The position numbers and the translations under genes were made by a program. A model generated the notes under the pieces. The model was not told the DNA's origin. It searched no databases and worked only from the letters and a program-made list of their open reading frames with translations. 64,000 nucleotides of DNA, taken from positions 5,277-69,276 of the forward strand of contig CALESQ010000043.1 of the NCBI GenBank assembly GCA_937907455.1. The letters run 5' to 3'. Below, in pieces: positions 8,254 through 16,789 of this stretch. Numbering within the stretch: the stretch's first letter is position 1; each line of letters opens with the position of its first letter. The stretch comes from an uncultured Caldilineales bacterium (GTDB lineage: Bacteria > Chloroflexota > Anaerolineae > JAAEKA01).

Positions 8254-9765
8254 TCACCGCGGGCATGTGATGTCGAGCGGCGACAGGATATCCAAACCCC
8301 AGCGCAAGGTCTGAGACAACGGCGGCCCGGGTGCAGCGGGCGTGGAAACCTCGTACAGGGTAATGGCGGCATCAAGCCAATCATGGCGCTGTACCGCGGT
8401 GTGGCCGCCACCCCACTGCGCGGGCAACGCCTGATGCAGGTCGCGGTAGGGAGTGCTGCTGCCTGCCAGCCAAACGCGCGCCGCGTCGGTGGTGTCTCTG
8501 GTAGCTGCGGGCAGATGGCGGGCACGCAACGGCTGCCAGCCAAGCGCACTGCCCCAGTAGTAGGCAAACACCGGCGCATCCAGCTCATCCACCAGGATGA
8601 GATCGCCGGGCGCAGTCTGGGCACGCAGCGTGCTGACGATTTCGCGCCAGGCCGAGTGTGGTGCGCGCAGCAGCATCACTCCGCTCGCCAGCAGGTTAAC
8701 CATCAACAGCGCGCCCGCAACCACACGCCACAACCGCAGCCGCGGCGCAGTCCAACTGAGCGCCACAGACGCGGCAATCGCTACAAAGGGCAACAGCACA
8801 TTCAGGTGGCGTTTGACAGTATAGAGCCGCGGCCAGGCTCCCAGCAAGGCCAGCACCAGCAGCAGAATCAGCAATGCGCTGGTGCTGGCAGGGTGTGCGA
8901 CAAGTCGCCGCGCCCGCTGCGAATGCCGCAGCAGCAGCGCAGCCAATACAGCCAATCCCGCGGCCCCCAGCAGCGCCGTGGCAATTATCCTGCCTGCCGC
9001 CGCCGGGGTGACAGGCAGCCCCACGGCCTGCGCTTGCACTGCCAAAAATATCGCCTGATAAGACATGTGGCGCAGCGCGGTAAGCTGGGCCGAAAGCAGC
9101 CACCACAGCAGCAACGGTGTAAAGAGGATGATCTGCAACCCTGCCCAACGGCGGCCATGGCCTGCCTGCGCCGCAGCGGACTGCCACGGCCAACCACTAA
9201 GCAGCAGCAGGTTCAGCCCGGCCCAGCCCAGCAACGCGCCGTAATCGGTCCACAGCGCGCTCCAGCCGACCAGCAGATAGAGCAACGCCCTGCCCGCGCC
9301 CGGCCGCTGCACCCAGCGTAACCCTGACCAGACCAACAGCAACGTCAGGGTAGCCAACAGGGCATAGGGCCGCGCCTCACGGCTATACCACACGGCCAGC
9401 GGAGCAACGGCCACCAGCGCGGCCGCCAGCCAGGCTGTCCGGCGCGGCCAGCGCGCCCATTCAGCCATCAGCAGATGAGCTGTAGCCCAAGTGAGGGGAA
9501 CGGCCAACCCACCTGCCAACAGCGAAGGCAAACGCAGCCAGGCCTCTCGCTGCGCCAACATGCCTATCCCCTTCAGCAAAAGATAATAGATTGGAGGGTG
9601 CGGATCGCACAAGCTGCACGAGATCACAGCCACAGGCAGACGGGAAAAGAAATAGCTGCTGCCTTCGTCGGGAAAAAGCGCATGATCCATGCCTCCAGCC
9701 CAACGCAGCAGCAAGGCAAGCAGTATCAGCCCCCCGATACGATATGCGACACGATGCGACGCCAT
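8254..9765 (-). CDS. GT39/PMT-like polytopic membrane glycosyltransferase
   Basis: A 503-residue protein with about a dozen predicted membrane segments and a soluble C-terminus. The first outer loop carries the Asp-Glu pair typical of the dolichyl/polyprenyl-phosphate-sugar transferase superfamily (FPDEGSSYFF, residues 31-40), followed by DPHPPIYYLLL and EAWLRLPSLL, both family hallmarks. Such enzymes move a sugar from a polyprenyl-phosphate donor to an acceptor on the outer side of the membrane. I chose the ATG at 9765, 5 nt after the stop of the O-antigen-ligase-like gene, rather than an in-frame start overlapping it. Acceptor unknown; probably works with its neighbour on a cell-surface glycan. 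Confidence 0.85.
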   Translation of the reverse strand: MASHRVAYRIGGLILLALLLRWAGGMDHALFPDEGSSYFFSRLPVAVISCSLCDPHPPIYYLLLKGIGMLAQREAWLRLPSLLAGGLAVPLTWATAHLLMAEWARWPRRTAWLAAALVAVAPLAVWYSREARPYALLATLTLLLVWSGLRWVQRPGAGRALLYLLVGWSALWTDYGALLGWAGLNLLLLSGWPWQSAAAQAGHGRRWAGLQIILFTPLLLWWLLSAQLTALRHMSYQAIFLAVQAQAVGLPVTPAAAGRIIATALLGAAGLAVLAALLLRHSQRARRLVAHPASTSALLILLLVLALLGAWPRLYTVKRHLNVLLPFVAIAASVALSWTAPRLRLWRVVAGALLMVNLLASGVMLLRAPHSAWREIVSTLRAQTAPGDLILVDELDAPVFAYYWGSALGWQPLRARHLPAATRDTTDAARVWLAGSSTPYRDLHQALPAQWGGGHTAVQRHDWLDAAITLYEVSTPAAPGPPLSQTLRWGLDILSPLDITCPR

Positions 9766-9770
9766 CCACT

Positions 9771-11096
9771 TCAACCTTGGGCGGCTGCTGCGCGCCGCAG
9801 ATGCACAATAATGGCCGCAGCCGTGCCCAGCAGGGCAAAAATCAGCCAATAATTAGGTGCGGCTACCTGGGGCGCATCCAACAGGCCATGCACGCTGAAA
9901 GCAATCAAGCTGCCGAAAATACCGACGGCCAGCGCAGGCAAGCCGGTGGCCTGCATTGTGGGCGACGGCCAGGGCATGAGCGCGGCGGCCAGGCTGATGC
10001 CGCTGCCCAGCAACAAGGCCAGCAGAGCGATTAGTGCCAGCACGCCGAAATCCAGCGCTGTTTGCAGATAAAGGTTATGAACGTGATGAAAGTTACTTTG
10101 CAAGCCGATGTAGAAGGGCGGATACAGCACGCGGGCGAGTGGCTCGAACTGGCCGGGGCCGATGCCGGCCAAGCCAAAATCGCGCAGCATAATCAAGCCG
10201 CGCTGCCATAGCTCGATGCGCCCCGGCAAGGTGTTGATGCCGGTTTCTCTGGCAGTGGCATCGGGCAAAATCAGCCGGGCAGCTTGCATCGGCCCAACCA
10301 GGGTGATGACAAGCACAGCAACGGCCAAAACAACCAAAAGCCCCTTGCGCCAGCGGGGAAAACGCAGTGCCGGTATCAACACCAGCGCCATCAATACACC
10401 CAGCCAGGCCCCGCGTGACTGGCTGAGCAGCAGCACCAACGCTAAAAAGAGGGTAACGAGGGCAGCACAGCGCCGCAGCCACCGCTGGTCAGGCTGATTG
10501 GCCCACACGGCCAGCGCCAAACTAAGCAAAAACAGCCAACCAATGGCAGCGCCGACAACGTTGGGATGAAAGCCTTCCGGCTGCCAGGGCATACGCAGGG
10601 TAGGCAGCAGGGTGTAAAGGCCCGATGGCAGAAAGGGCAGTTTGGTGGTAGCCCACTGCACGCTGAACAGCAGCATCACTCCCAGGACACCGGCAAGTAT
10701 CAACCACAGCCAGGGCAACCAACGCATCCAGCGGCTACCGGCCAGGTTGGCAAAGCCATAAAAGGTGATAAAGCCTGCCAAAGCCCGGGCGATCACCGGC
10801 AAGCTGGTGGCATGATCTGTGCTGGCCCACCAGCCGATGGGCAAGGCCAGCAGCAAAACCAGGTTAGCCGCGTTCACCGGCGTGGGCGGCAGCAGGGTAC
10901 GGGTTTGCAGGCCACGCCAGGCAAAGAGGATCAGCGCGGCCAGTGCCAAGGCGACTACGACAGCGCCGGAAAAGCGCTCGGCAAACAACAGCGGCGCTGA
11001 CAGCAACAGACAGGCCAGCCAAAAGATCAACTCAGCACGGTGTGAGGCCGCAATAGGCTTGAGATCGGAGGAAACAGGCAAAGAAGAAAGGGTCAT
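9771..11096 (-). CDS. O-antigen ligase/polymerase-like membrane protein
   Basis: A 441-residue, roughly 12-helix protein of the WaaL/Wzy superfamily. The large periplasm-side loop contains the family motif GLAGIGPGQFEPLARVLYPP followed by HHVHNLYLQTALDFGVLALI, whose HxHN is characteristic. It would ligate or polymerise a lipid-linked glycan on the outer face of the membrane. It starts 45 nt after a small hypothetical gene and is followed after 5 nt by the GT39 gene, suggesting co-translation and shared glycan work. A second member of this superfamily lies at 41626-43044, inside the polysaccharide cluster. Confidence 0.85.
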   Translation of the reverse strand: MTLSSLPVSSDLKPIAASHRAELIFWLACLLLSAPLLFAERFSGAVVVALALAALILFAWRGLQTRTLLPPTPVNAANLVLLLALPIGWWASTDHATSLPVIARALAGFITFYGFANLAGSRWMRWLPWLWLILAGVLGVMLLFSVQWATTKLPFLPSGLYTLLPTLRMPWQPEGFHPNVVGAAIGWLFLLSLALAVWANQPDQRWLRRCAALVTLFLALVLLLSQSRGAWLGVLMALVLIPALRFPRWRKGLLVVLAVAVLVITLVGPMQAARLILPDATARETGINTLPGRIELWQRGLIMLRDFGLAGIGPGQFEPLARVLYPPFYIGLQSNFHHVHNLYLQTALDFGVLALIALLALLLGSGISLAAALMPWPSPTMQATGLPALAVGIFGSLIAFSVHGLLDAPQVAAPNYWLIFALLGTAAAIIVHLRRAAAAQG

Positions 11097-11141
11097 GATG
11101 TCCAGACGTTCGGGCAGGAAGCTGCCGATGCAGTGTGCAGG

Positions 11142-11399
11142 CTAGACCCTGCGAATGTCGGTGCGATCCAGATAGGTAAGCAGATAGCGGGTGTGACCGG
11201 CGGGAACTTGTTCCAGGTAGGTGACAAACTCGGTTTCGATCTCCAGAGTGAAGGGGCTTTGAGCTGTTACCTGCACGGTGATGCCACCGCCCGCGTCATC
11301 CACAGCCTGGAGATGGATCAGGTTGTGCGGCAGGGACAGGTCAACCTGCACGGGCAGGGAGCCGCGCAAGCGCCAGCGGACGTGGTTGGGATGAGGCAT
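11142..11399 (-). CDS. Small hypothetical protein, 85 aa
   Basis: I do not recognise this protein. From the ATG at 11399 it encodes 85 residues (MPHPNHVRWRLRGSLPVQVD...), predicted mostly beta-strand, with no signal peptide or membrane helix. The frame is open 46 codons further upstream, but that stretch is read through the heptamer repeat at 11403-11458 and is unlikely to be coding. It lies 45 nt before the O-antigen-ligase-like gene on the same strand, so a role in the same process is possible. No strong ribosome site is seen; the sequence just upstream of the ATG is the pyrimidine-rich strand of the repeat. Confidence 0.6.
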   Translation of the reverse strand: MPHPNHVRWRLRGSLPVQVDLSLPHNLIHLQAVDDAGGGITVQVTAQSPFTLEIETEFVTYLEQVPAGHTRYLLTYLDRTDIRRV

Positions 11400-11402
11400 A
11401 GT

Positions 11403-11458
11403 TAGAAGTGAGAATTGAGAATTGAGAATGGGGAAGTGAGAAGTGAGAATGGAAAATT
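11403..11458 (+). repeat. Heptamer repeat, GAGAANT family (8 units)
   Basis: Eight tandem 7-bp units read TAGAAGT, GAGAATT, GAGAATT, GAGAATG, GGGAAGT, GAGAAGT, GAGAATG, GAAAATT on the plus strand. The array abuts the start codon of the 85-residue hypothetical gene. The 174 bp between it and the array at 11633 contains no gene I can support. Confidence 0.9.
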
Positions 11459-11632
11459 GGTTGATTACGCTCAAGCCGGAGCGCCAGAGGCTGTTGCGGT
11501 TCTTAATCTCCATACGGTGCCGATTGCCGGACGCCAAACTCGGTCTGAAGATTGGGAACCATCACGGAGGGACCGGTCGGAGCGTCAGAAAGAATGTGCC
11601 GCAGACCGGCCAGAGCGCGTGAATTGTGATCT

Positions 11633-11688
11633 ATTTACTGCTTACTTCTTACTACTTACTTCTTACCATTTACTGCTCACTGTTCACC
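11633..11688 (-). repeat. Heptamer repeat, AGTAAGN family (8 units) covering a stop codon
   Basis: On the minus strand the units read GGTGAAC, AGTGAGC, AGTAAAT, GGTAAGA, AGTAAGT, AGTAAGA, AGTAAGC, AGTAAAT. The first three encode the last residues (VNSEQ) and the TAA stop (11672-11670) of the beta-lactamase-fold gene. Its orientation is opposite to that of the related array at 11403-11458. Confidence 0.9.
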
Positions 11689-13154
11689 AAGGGCGGTTGG
11701 CCACCGTTGGCTACCAAAGTAGAGTAGTCCCAGGCGGCTTTGCTGACGTCAGCCATCATGCTGCTGCTGATATTCCAGTCCATCCAGCCGGGCATGTAGA
11801 TAAAAAGGCTGACGACGTATGGCCCGGACGGTCCCCAAAAAGCGGCGACATCACCGTGACTGTCATCTACAAAACCATGTTTGTGGACATAGCGGGTATC
11901 AGGCGGCACGCCGGTTTCCAGCAAAATATGCTTGCGGTTAAGTGCCACGAAATCAAGTATCTGACTGCACTCGTCTGGCGTAAGCTGGCCGGGGAAGGCG
12001 GCCAACAAAGTGCCACCGCCCTCGCTGCACTGCACGATCCATTCCAGGATCAGGCCAATGTCTTTAGGCGTGGTTTGCATGTGCGAGTCGGGATCGGTAT
12101 CCCAGGTTTTGTCGCTGTTAGCCGGCGTGGTGTAGCTGTGCGGCAGGGCCTGGGTGTCGTAGGGTGTAGCCATGAAGGTGTTTTTCAGGCCCAGGCCCTG
12201 CAGAGTGGCAGTTACTTGCGCTGCGCCCTGCCATTCGTTGCCGATCTGGCCGCCGCCGATTTGCCGCAGCAAAAGGTTGGCAGTGAAGTTGCCGCTAAGC
12301 CCCAGGGTTTCAGTGAGCAGCTTGGTGGTTTCAATGTCCGGCTGGCCGTCAATCACCGTGCGGTAAAGTTCCATGACGATGGGTATTTTCATGGTACTCA
12401 TACCGGCAAAGGCAATGTCAGGGTCAATCACCGCTTCTTCCTCGCTGCCTACCTGGCGCACGAACAGACTGACGATGCCAGGGAAACGGTCGGAACGGGT
12501 CAGTAGCAGCTTCTCCAGCTCTTTGATGGAAGGGGGCGGTGGGGGAATCTCCACCAGAACCAGATCAGCCTGGCGGGTGACGGGAGAGGCGAGCGCCTCC
12601 ACCATGCGCTGCGCCGACAGATCTCGTTCCAGCTCCAGCCCGGGCTGACCAGCCTGAAACATAAAGGTTGAGGTGAAGGGCGTGCCAGGTGCAAGGGCCA
12701 CACCGTAGGGCGGCCGTGCCGCGCTGTCATATTCAGCCGCGACCTGATCGAGCCAGGTTGCCAGCTTTTGCTGATCGAACGCGGCTTTAAGCGGAATATC
12801 CACCGGTTGCACCGGGCGCTCGAACACCTCGCCCAGGAAGGGCCGCCAGAAGCGCAGGCCCTTGCCGTAGGGTACGGCTTCGGCCACCATAGCGTTGACA
12901 TCTACCTGATAATCCACATCTGCCGGACGCAGGATCACGCGTTCCTGGTCGTAGGAGAGAGCCACGGGCTGCTGAAAGGTGTTGTACAGATTGCGCGCCA
13001 CTTCGTCCAGGGTATCGCCTTGGGGGGTCATGCCGCCCAGGGTGATGCCACCGGGCAGCGGCCCCTGGCTGTGATAAAAGCCATAGGCGCTGGGGCCAAG
13101 CAGCACTGCGCCAATCGCCAGAACAATCAACAAAAAAAGGATCAATGTGCGCAT
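11670..13154 (-). CDS. Secreted or membrane-anchored beta-lactamase-fold serine hydrolase
   Basis: The 494-residue protein begins with a hydrophobic helix (residues 3-24) that would export or anchor it. Residues 30-200 resemble the YoaR/VanW-type putative peptidoglycan-binding region (GGITLGGMTPQGDTLDEVARNL). The C-terminal half is a class A beta-lactamase-like domain: STMK near residues 252-255 (SxxK nucleophile and Lys), SGN near 287 in place of SDN, and KHG near 425 in place of KTG. A cell-wall peptidase or esterase role is more likely than antibiotic hydrolysis because the usual Glu166 context is not evident. The stop codon lies within a heptamer repeat. It follows guaA by 9 nt. Confidence 0.82.
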   Translation of the reverse strand: MRTLILFLLIVLAIGAVLLGPSAYGFYHSQGPLPGGITLGGMTPQGDTLDEVARNLYNTFQQPVALSYDQERVILRPADVDYQVDVNAMVAEAVPYGKGLRFWRPFLGEVFERPVQPVDIPLKAAFDQQKLATWLDQVAAEYDSAARPPYGVALAPGTPFTSTFMFQAGQPGLELERDLSAQRMVEALASPVTRQADLVLVEIPPPPPSIKELEKLLLTRSDRFPGIVSLFVRQVGSEEEAVIDPDIAFAGMSTMKIPIVMELYRTVIDGQPDIETTKLLTETLGLSGNFTANLLLRQIGGGQIGNEWQGAAQVTATLQGLGLKNTFMATPYDTQALPHSYTTPANSDKTWDTDPDSHMQTTPKDIGLILEWIVQCSEGGGTLLAAFPGQLTPDECSQILDFVALNRKHILLETGVPPDTRYVHKHGFVDDSHGDVAAFWGPSGPYVVSLFIYMPGWMDWNISSSMMADVSKAAWDYSTLVANGGQPPLVNSEQ

Positions 13155-13163
13155 CGTAGCGAG

Positions 13164-14780
13164 CTATTCCCATTCAATGGTGCCGGGTGGTTTCGGCGTA
13201 ATATCATACACCACACGATTGATGCCTGCAACCTCGTTGACAATACGATTGCTAAGGCGCGCCAACAGGTCATAGGGCAACCGCGCCCAGTCGGCGGTCA
13301 TAAAATCATCGGTGGTAACCGCGCGCAGGGCGATCACCTCAGCATAGGTGCGGTTATCGCCCATCACGCCAACGCTTTTCACCGGCAACAGCACGGCAAA
13401 GACCTGCGATGTGGCACGGTACAAACCGGCGGCGTTCAGTTCGTGCAGCAGAATAGCATCGGCCTGACGCAGCGTTTCAAGCCGCGGCCAGGTTACCTCG
13501 CCCAGAATGCGGATAGCCAAACCGGGGCCGGGAAAAGGATGACGCCAGACGATTTCCGGCGGCAAGCCGAGAGCCTCGCCCACGGCACGTACTTCATCTT
13601 TGAACAACAGCCGTAGCGGTTCAATCAGCTCAAAGGTCATATCGTCGGGCAGGCCGCCCACGTTGTGGTGGGTTTTGATGGTACGTGCGGCTTTTTCACG
13701 GTTGCCGCTGGCACTTTCAATCACATCGGGATAAAGCGTGCCCTGCGCCAAAAAGCCGATGGGAGCGGGTGAGGGATGATCGGAGGAGGCAAGGCTCCAT
13801 TGGCTGGCAATGCGCGCGGCTTCCTGCTCGAAAACGCGAATAAAGCGATTGCCAATGCGCTTGCGCTTGATTTCAGGATCGGTGACGCCTTGCAGATCGG
13901 CCAGGAAGGCTTCGGTGGCATTCACGGCCTCCAGATGGCCTTGCCGGGCTGTGCCAAAGGTGCGAATCACCTGCTCGGCCTCGCCGTGGCGCAACAGGCC
14001 GTGATCTACAAACAGGCAGGTGAGTTGATCGCCCAGGGCACGATGCAGCAAAGCTGCCACCACCGAGGAATCTACGCCACCGGATAACCCGCAAAGTACA
14101 TGGCCTGCACCAACACGGGCACGCACGGCGGCTATGCTTTCGGTGATGAAGTTGGCAGGGGTCCAGTCAGGGACTGCACCGCAAATGGTAACAGCAAAGG
14201 CGCGCAGCAGCGCAGCGCCCTGGGGGGTGTGCGTGACCTCGGGATGAAACTGCAGGCCATAGCGGCCTTGCACAACATCGCCCATGGCCGCGCAGGGTGA
14301 GTTGGCAGAGCGGGCCAGGGCGCACCAGCCGTGCGGCAGACGTTCGATGCGGTCACCGTGACTCATCCAGACAGGCAACAGGTCGGCATCGGATGCAGGG
14401 GCATCAGGGTGAGCCACGGCAAACAACGGATTATGGGGATCAAGCAACTCGATCTCGGCCGGGCCATACTCGCGTGTGGCGGAAGGCGCTACCACACCAC
14501 CGAGGTTGTGGGCCAATAGCTGCATGCCGTAGCAAATCCCCAGCACCGGCAGGCCTGACTCCAGCACATAGGGCGGCAAAGCGGGGGCATCCGCTGTGTA
14601 GACGCTGGCAGGGCCGCCGCTGAGGATAAAGCCTTTGACGCGGCGGCCAGCCAGCACCTCGGCCGCGGGGGTGTCCCAATGCACCAGCTCGGCATAAACG
14701 TGCTGTTCACGCACGCGGCGCGCGATTAATTGGGCGTACTGCGAACCAAAATCAAGAACAACAATGGTATCGTGGGACAT
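13164..14780 (-). CDS. guaA: GMP synthase (glutamine-hydrolysing)
   Basis: The 538-residue enzyme converts XMP, ATP and glutamine to GMP. The N-terminal class I glutamine amidotransferase has its nucleophile Cys in LGICYGMQL (near residue 81) and His/Glu in QFHPEVTHT. The ATP-pyrophosphatase P-loop SGGVDSS lies near residue 236, and the protein ends with the family C-terminus PPGTIEWE. I chose the ATG at 14780 (MSHDTIVVLDFGSQYAQL); a TTG three codons upstream is possible. It lies 54 nt after xpt, which makes XMP from xanthine, so the two form a salvage route to GMP. Confidence 0.98.
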   Translation of the reverse strand: MSHDTIVVLDFGSQYAQLIARRVREQHVYAELVHWDTPAAEVLAGRRVKGFILSGGPASVYTADAPALPPYVLESGLPVLGICYGMQLLAHNLGGVVAPSATREYGPAEIELLDPHNPLFAVAHPDAPASDADLLPVWMSHGDRIERLPHGWCALARSANSPCAAMGDVVQGRYGLQFHPEVTHTPQGAALLRAFAVTICGAVPDWTPANFITESIAAVRARVGAGHVLCGLSGGVDSSVVAALLHRALGDQLTCLFVDHGLLRHGEAEQVIRTFGTARQGHLEAVNATEAFLADLQGVTDPEIKRKRIGNRFIRVFEQEAARIASQWSLASSDHPSPAPIGFLAQGTLYPDVIESASGNREKAARTIKTHHNVGGLPDDMTFELIEPLRLLFKDEVRAVGEALGLPPEIVWRHPFPGPGLAIRILGEVTWPRLETLRQADAILLHELNAAGLYRATSQVFAVLLPVKSVGVMGDNRTYAEVIALRAVTTDDFMTADWARLPYDLLARLSNRIVNEVAGINRVVYDITPKPPGTIEWE

Positions 14781-14834
14781 GGCAGGCAACAGCGAGAATG
14801 GTGAAGGGGAGAGAAAATGCCATAGGGCGACATA

Positions 14835-15407
14835 TCAGGCCGCAAAGACAATTTGGCCGTGGTCCATGCTGGCAATCACTGCCAACGACTCGATGGGCAC
14901 TTGCCAACGGGTGAGGAAAGCACGCCCCCCTTCAAAGGTTTTCTCCACCACCGCGCCAATGCCTACCAACTGGGCGCCGGCAGCGGCCACGCAACGGGCC
15001 AGGGCATCAATGGTTTGGCCGCTGGCTAAAAAGTCATCTACCAGGAGCACGCGATCGCGGGGGCCAAGAAATTCAGGGGAGACAATGATATCGGTGATCT
15101 TGCCTTTGGTATGGCTGGGCGCAGATTCGATGATGGCGTTGGGGTGCATGGTAATGGGCTTGGTCTTGCGGGCATAGAGTACCGGCACACCCAACGCCAA
15201 TGCGGTGGTGAACGCCGGTGCAATACCGCTGATTTCGGCAGTGAACACTTTGTTGGGCTGCAGATGGGCAAAGCGCGCCGCCAATGCACCGCCCACGGCC
15301 AGCATCAGGGTGGGATCAACCTGATGGTTGATGAAGCTGTCTACTTTGAGGATGCCGTTGCCGAGGTTGACGCCTTCGCGGCGAATACGTTCCTTGAGAA
15401 TTTCCAC
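14835..15407 (-). CDS. xpt: Xanthine phosphoribosyltransferase
   Basis: A 190-residue type I phosphoribosyltransferase that makes XMP from xanthine and PRPP. The N-terminus MEILKERIRREGVNLGNGILKVDSF is characteristic of Xpt (shown here only to identify the family by its GNGILKVDSF core). The PRPP loop is VLLVDDFLASGQT near residue 120, and the purine-binding C-terminus contains ASMDHGQIVF. The start is GTG at 15407 with CGGAG 7-8 nt upstream. No purine riboswitch is recognisable in the 56-nt leader after the HprK-like gene. It is followed by guaA. Confidence 0.97.
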   Translation of the reverse strand: MEILKERIRREGVNLGNGILKVDSFINHQVDPTLMLAVGGALAARFAHLQPNKVFTAEISGIAPAFTTALALGVPVLYARKTKPITMHPNAIIESAPSHTKGKITDIIVSPEFLGPRDRVLLVDDFLASGQTIDALARCVAAAGAQLVGIGAVVEKTFEGGRAFLTRWQVPIESLAVIASMDHGQIVFAA

Positions 15408-15463
15408 GACTAATCTCCGGAGGGGGATGTCTTGCTGCGTCAGCTCGACATGACAGAAGATCG

Positions 15464-16288
15464 TTAAAGCGCCAGGGCGTTATCCAGAAATGCCCACATG
15501 GCCGGGTCGGGGCGAAAATAAAAACGATAGGTGGGCACACGCATTACCAACTTCTGGGCCGTCTCCAGCCAGGCGCCAGCGCTGGAGACCCGCTCTACAG
15601 CGATTTTCTCGGTGGTGAGCAACGCCAGCACGGCATCAGGTTGGGACAACGGCTCCAGCACAAAGTCTGTGCCATGTTCTGGCAGCAGCAAGGCGCGCAG
15701 CGGTACCTGGCGGTTGACGCGGTGAATCATCTCTGGCGGGGTGCTGGCGCCCCAAAAGGGTGTGCTCAACAAGGCAGGCTGACGACTAGCCACGCTCACT
15801 ATCAGATTTTCGTCTACCAACACCTCTGCATAGCCTGCGGCCAGGCGTGCGGTGGTGGTTTTGCCCACACCTGAACGGCCACTGTGGGCCAGGCCATAGC
15901 CGTTGCGCACCACAGCCACGCCGTGCAGCAGCAGTGCCTCGTGATAGCGTGGCAGCTCCTGCATCAGCACAAAAGACATGGTGCGATCCAGCGCCATGCC
16001 GCCTACTGCGGGATCAAGCACGGCTACATCTGCCCGACGCGCGGCCAGGTCAATGCTGCCGCAGGTGCGCCCTACCTGATAATTTGTTCGTAAGTCCTCA
16101 TGCACGACGCGGTCACCGGGCACGGGAAAACTATCGGCAGGGTAGCGATCAAGTATGATCGTCCACCCAGGCGAAGACGGCGACAGGAAAGAGGCATAGC
16201 GAGCCTGCAAAGGCAGCAGCCAGGATTCATCAGGCAGCAACAGGGTAAAGCTGATGCCAGCAACAGTTAATGAACAAGTGATCGTCAT
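15464..16288 (-). CDS. HPr-kinase-related protein (copy 1)
   Basis: A 274-residue protein related to the C-terminal kinase domain of HprK/P but without the true HprK N-terminal domain. The Walker A loop SGRSGVGKTTTARLA lies near residue 138 and is followed by the acidic strand VLVDENLIVS. Such proteins occur beside PqqD-like chaperones and, in lasso-peptide clusters, phosphorylate the precursor C-terminal Ser. I chose the ATG at 16288 because it overlaps the TGA of the S26 peptidase as ATGA, which implies translational coupling. A second copy is at 33645-34481; both share the late pattern YRF/YRLVFYP...WDFLD near the C-terminus. True HPr phosphorylation is unlikely. Confidence 0.82.
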   Translation of the reverse strand: MTITCSLTVAGISFTLLLPDESWLLPLQARYASFLSPSSPGWTIILDRYPADSFPVPGDRVVHEDLRTNYQVGRTCGSIDLAARRADVAVLDPAVGGMALDRTMSFVLMQELPRYHEALLLHGVAVVRNGYGLAHSGRSGVGKTTTARLAAGYAEVLVDENLIVSVASRQPALLSTPFWGASTPPEMIHRVNRQVPLRALLLPEHGTDFVLEPLSQPDAVLALLTTEKIAVERVSSAGAWLETAQKLVMRVPTYRFYFRPDPAMWAFLDNALAL

Positions 16289-16743
16289 CGTGCAAAATAC
16301 CGTTTCAAGCGGCGGCGCAGCCAAAGCAGGCGGGCACGCAGCAGCCAACCGCGGGTAGCCAGCCATTCAAAGCGCCCCGGCCACACGCGATTTTCGTTTT
16401 GATAAGCGGCTACTACTATACCCAAAATCTTCGCCGGAGGCAACCTGAGATCAGTCTCGCGGCGATTATCGCCCTGCGTAACCCAATAGTCATTAGTGCG
16501 GTGAACCAGCCGATGCACCACCAGCTCCCGTCGGTGCAGAAACACCAGCAAAGCGCCCAAAGGCACGTCCGCAGGCAGGGGAACGATTTCTATTTGGCAG
16601 TCGGGCGGCAACGTAGGTTCCATGCTGGAGCCGCGCAGTTGCCAAAGAAAGCGCCCTTCCCGCACCAGACTCTCGCTAAGCAGCGAGAGCCATTGGCGCG
16701 GGTAGGGCAGTGGGTCATAGGAAGTGAGATCAGGAACAGACAC
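16285..16743 (-). CDS. S24/S26-family peptidase, ER-type signal peptidase-like
   Basis: A 152-residue protein with the SPase I nucleophile motif LRGSSMEPTLPPD (Ser40) and ELVVHRLVHR, where His77 takes the place of the bacterial Lys, then TQGDNRRETD (Asp92). The Ser/His/Asp arrangement is that of the archaeal/ER-type S26B group. There is no clear N-terminal membrane helix; the C-terminus is a basic amphipathic stretch (LLRARLLWLRRRLKRYF). Such compact peptidases accompany HPr-kinase-like genes in peptide-modification loci and may cleave a leader peptide. It overlaps the kinase gene by 4 nt and lies 46 nt after the C25 protease stop. Confidence 0.8.
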   Translation of the reverse strand: MSVPDLTSYDPLPYPRQWLSLLSESLVREGRFLWQLRGSSMEPTLPPDCQIEIVPLPADVPLGALLVFLHRRELVVHRLVHRTNDYWVTQGDNRRETDLRLPPAKILGIVVAAYQNENRVWPGRFEWLATRGWLLRARLLWLRRRLKRYFAR

Positions 16744-16789
16744 AGGAGTAACGTTCTTCTATAATCAAGGCTTCAACCGCAGCCGCCGC

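Noticed and set aside
15464..16288. True HPr kinase/phosphorylase of carbon catabolite control
   Set aside because: The HprK N-terminal domain and any PTS or HPr gene are missing; context is peptide modification.
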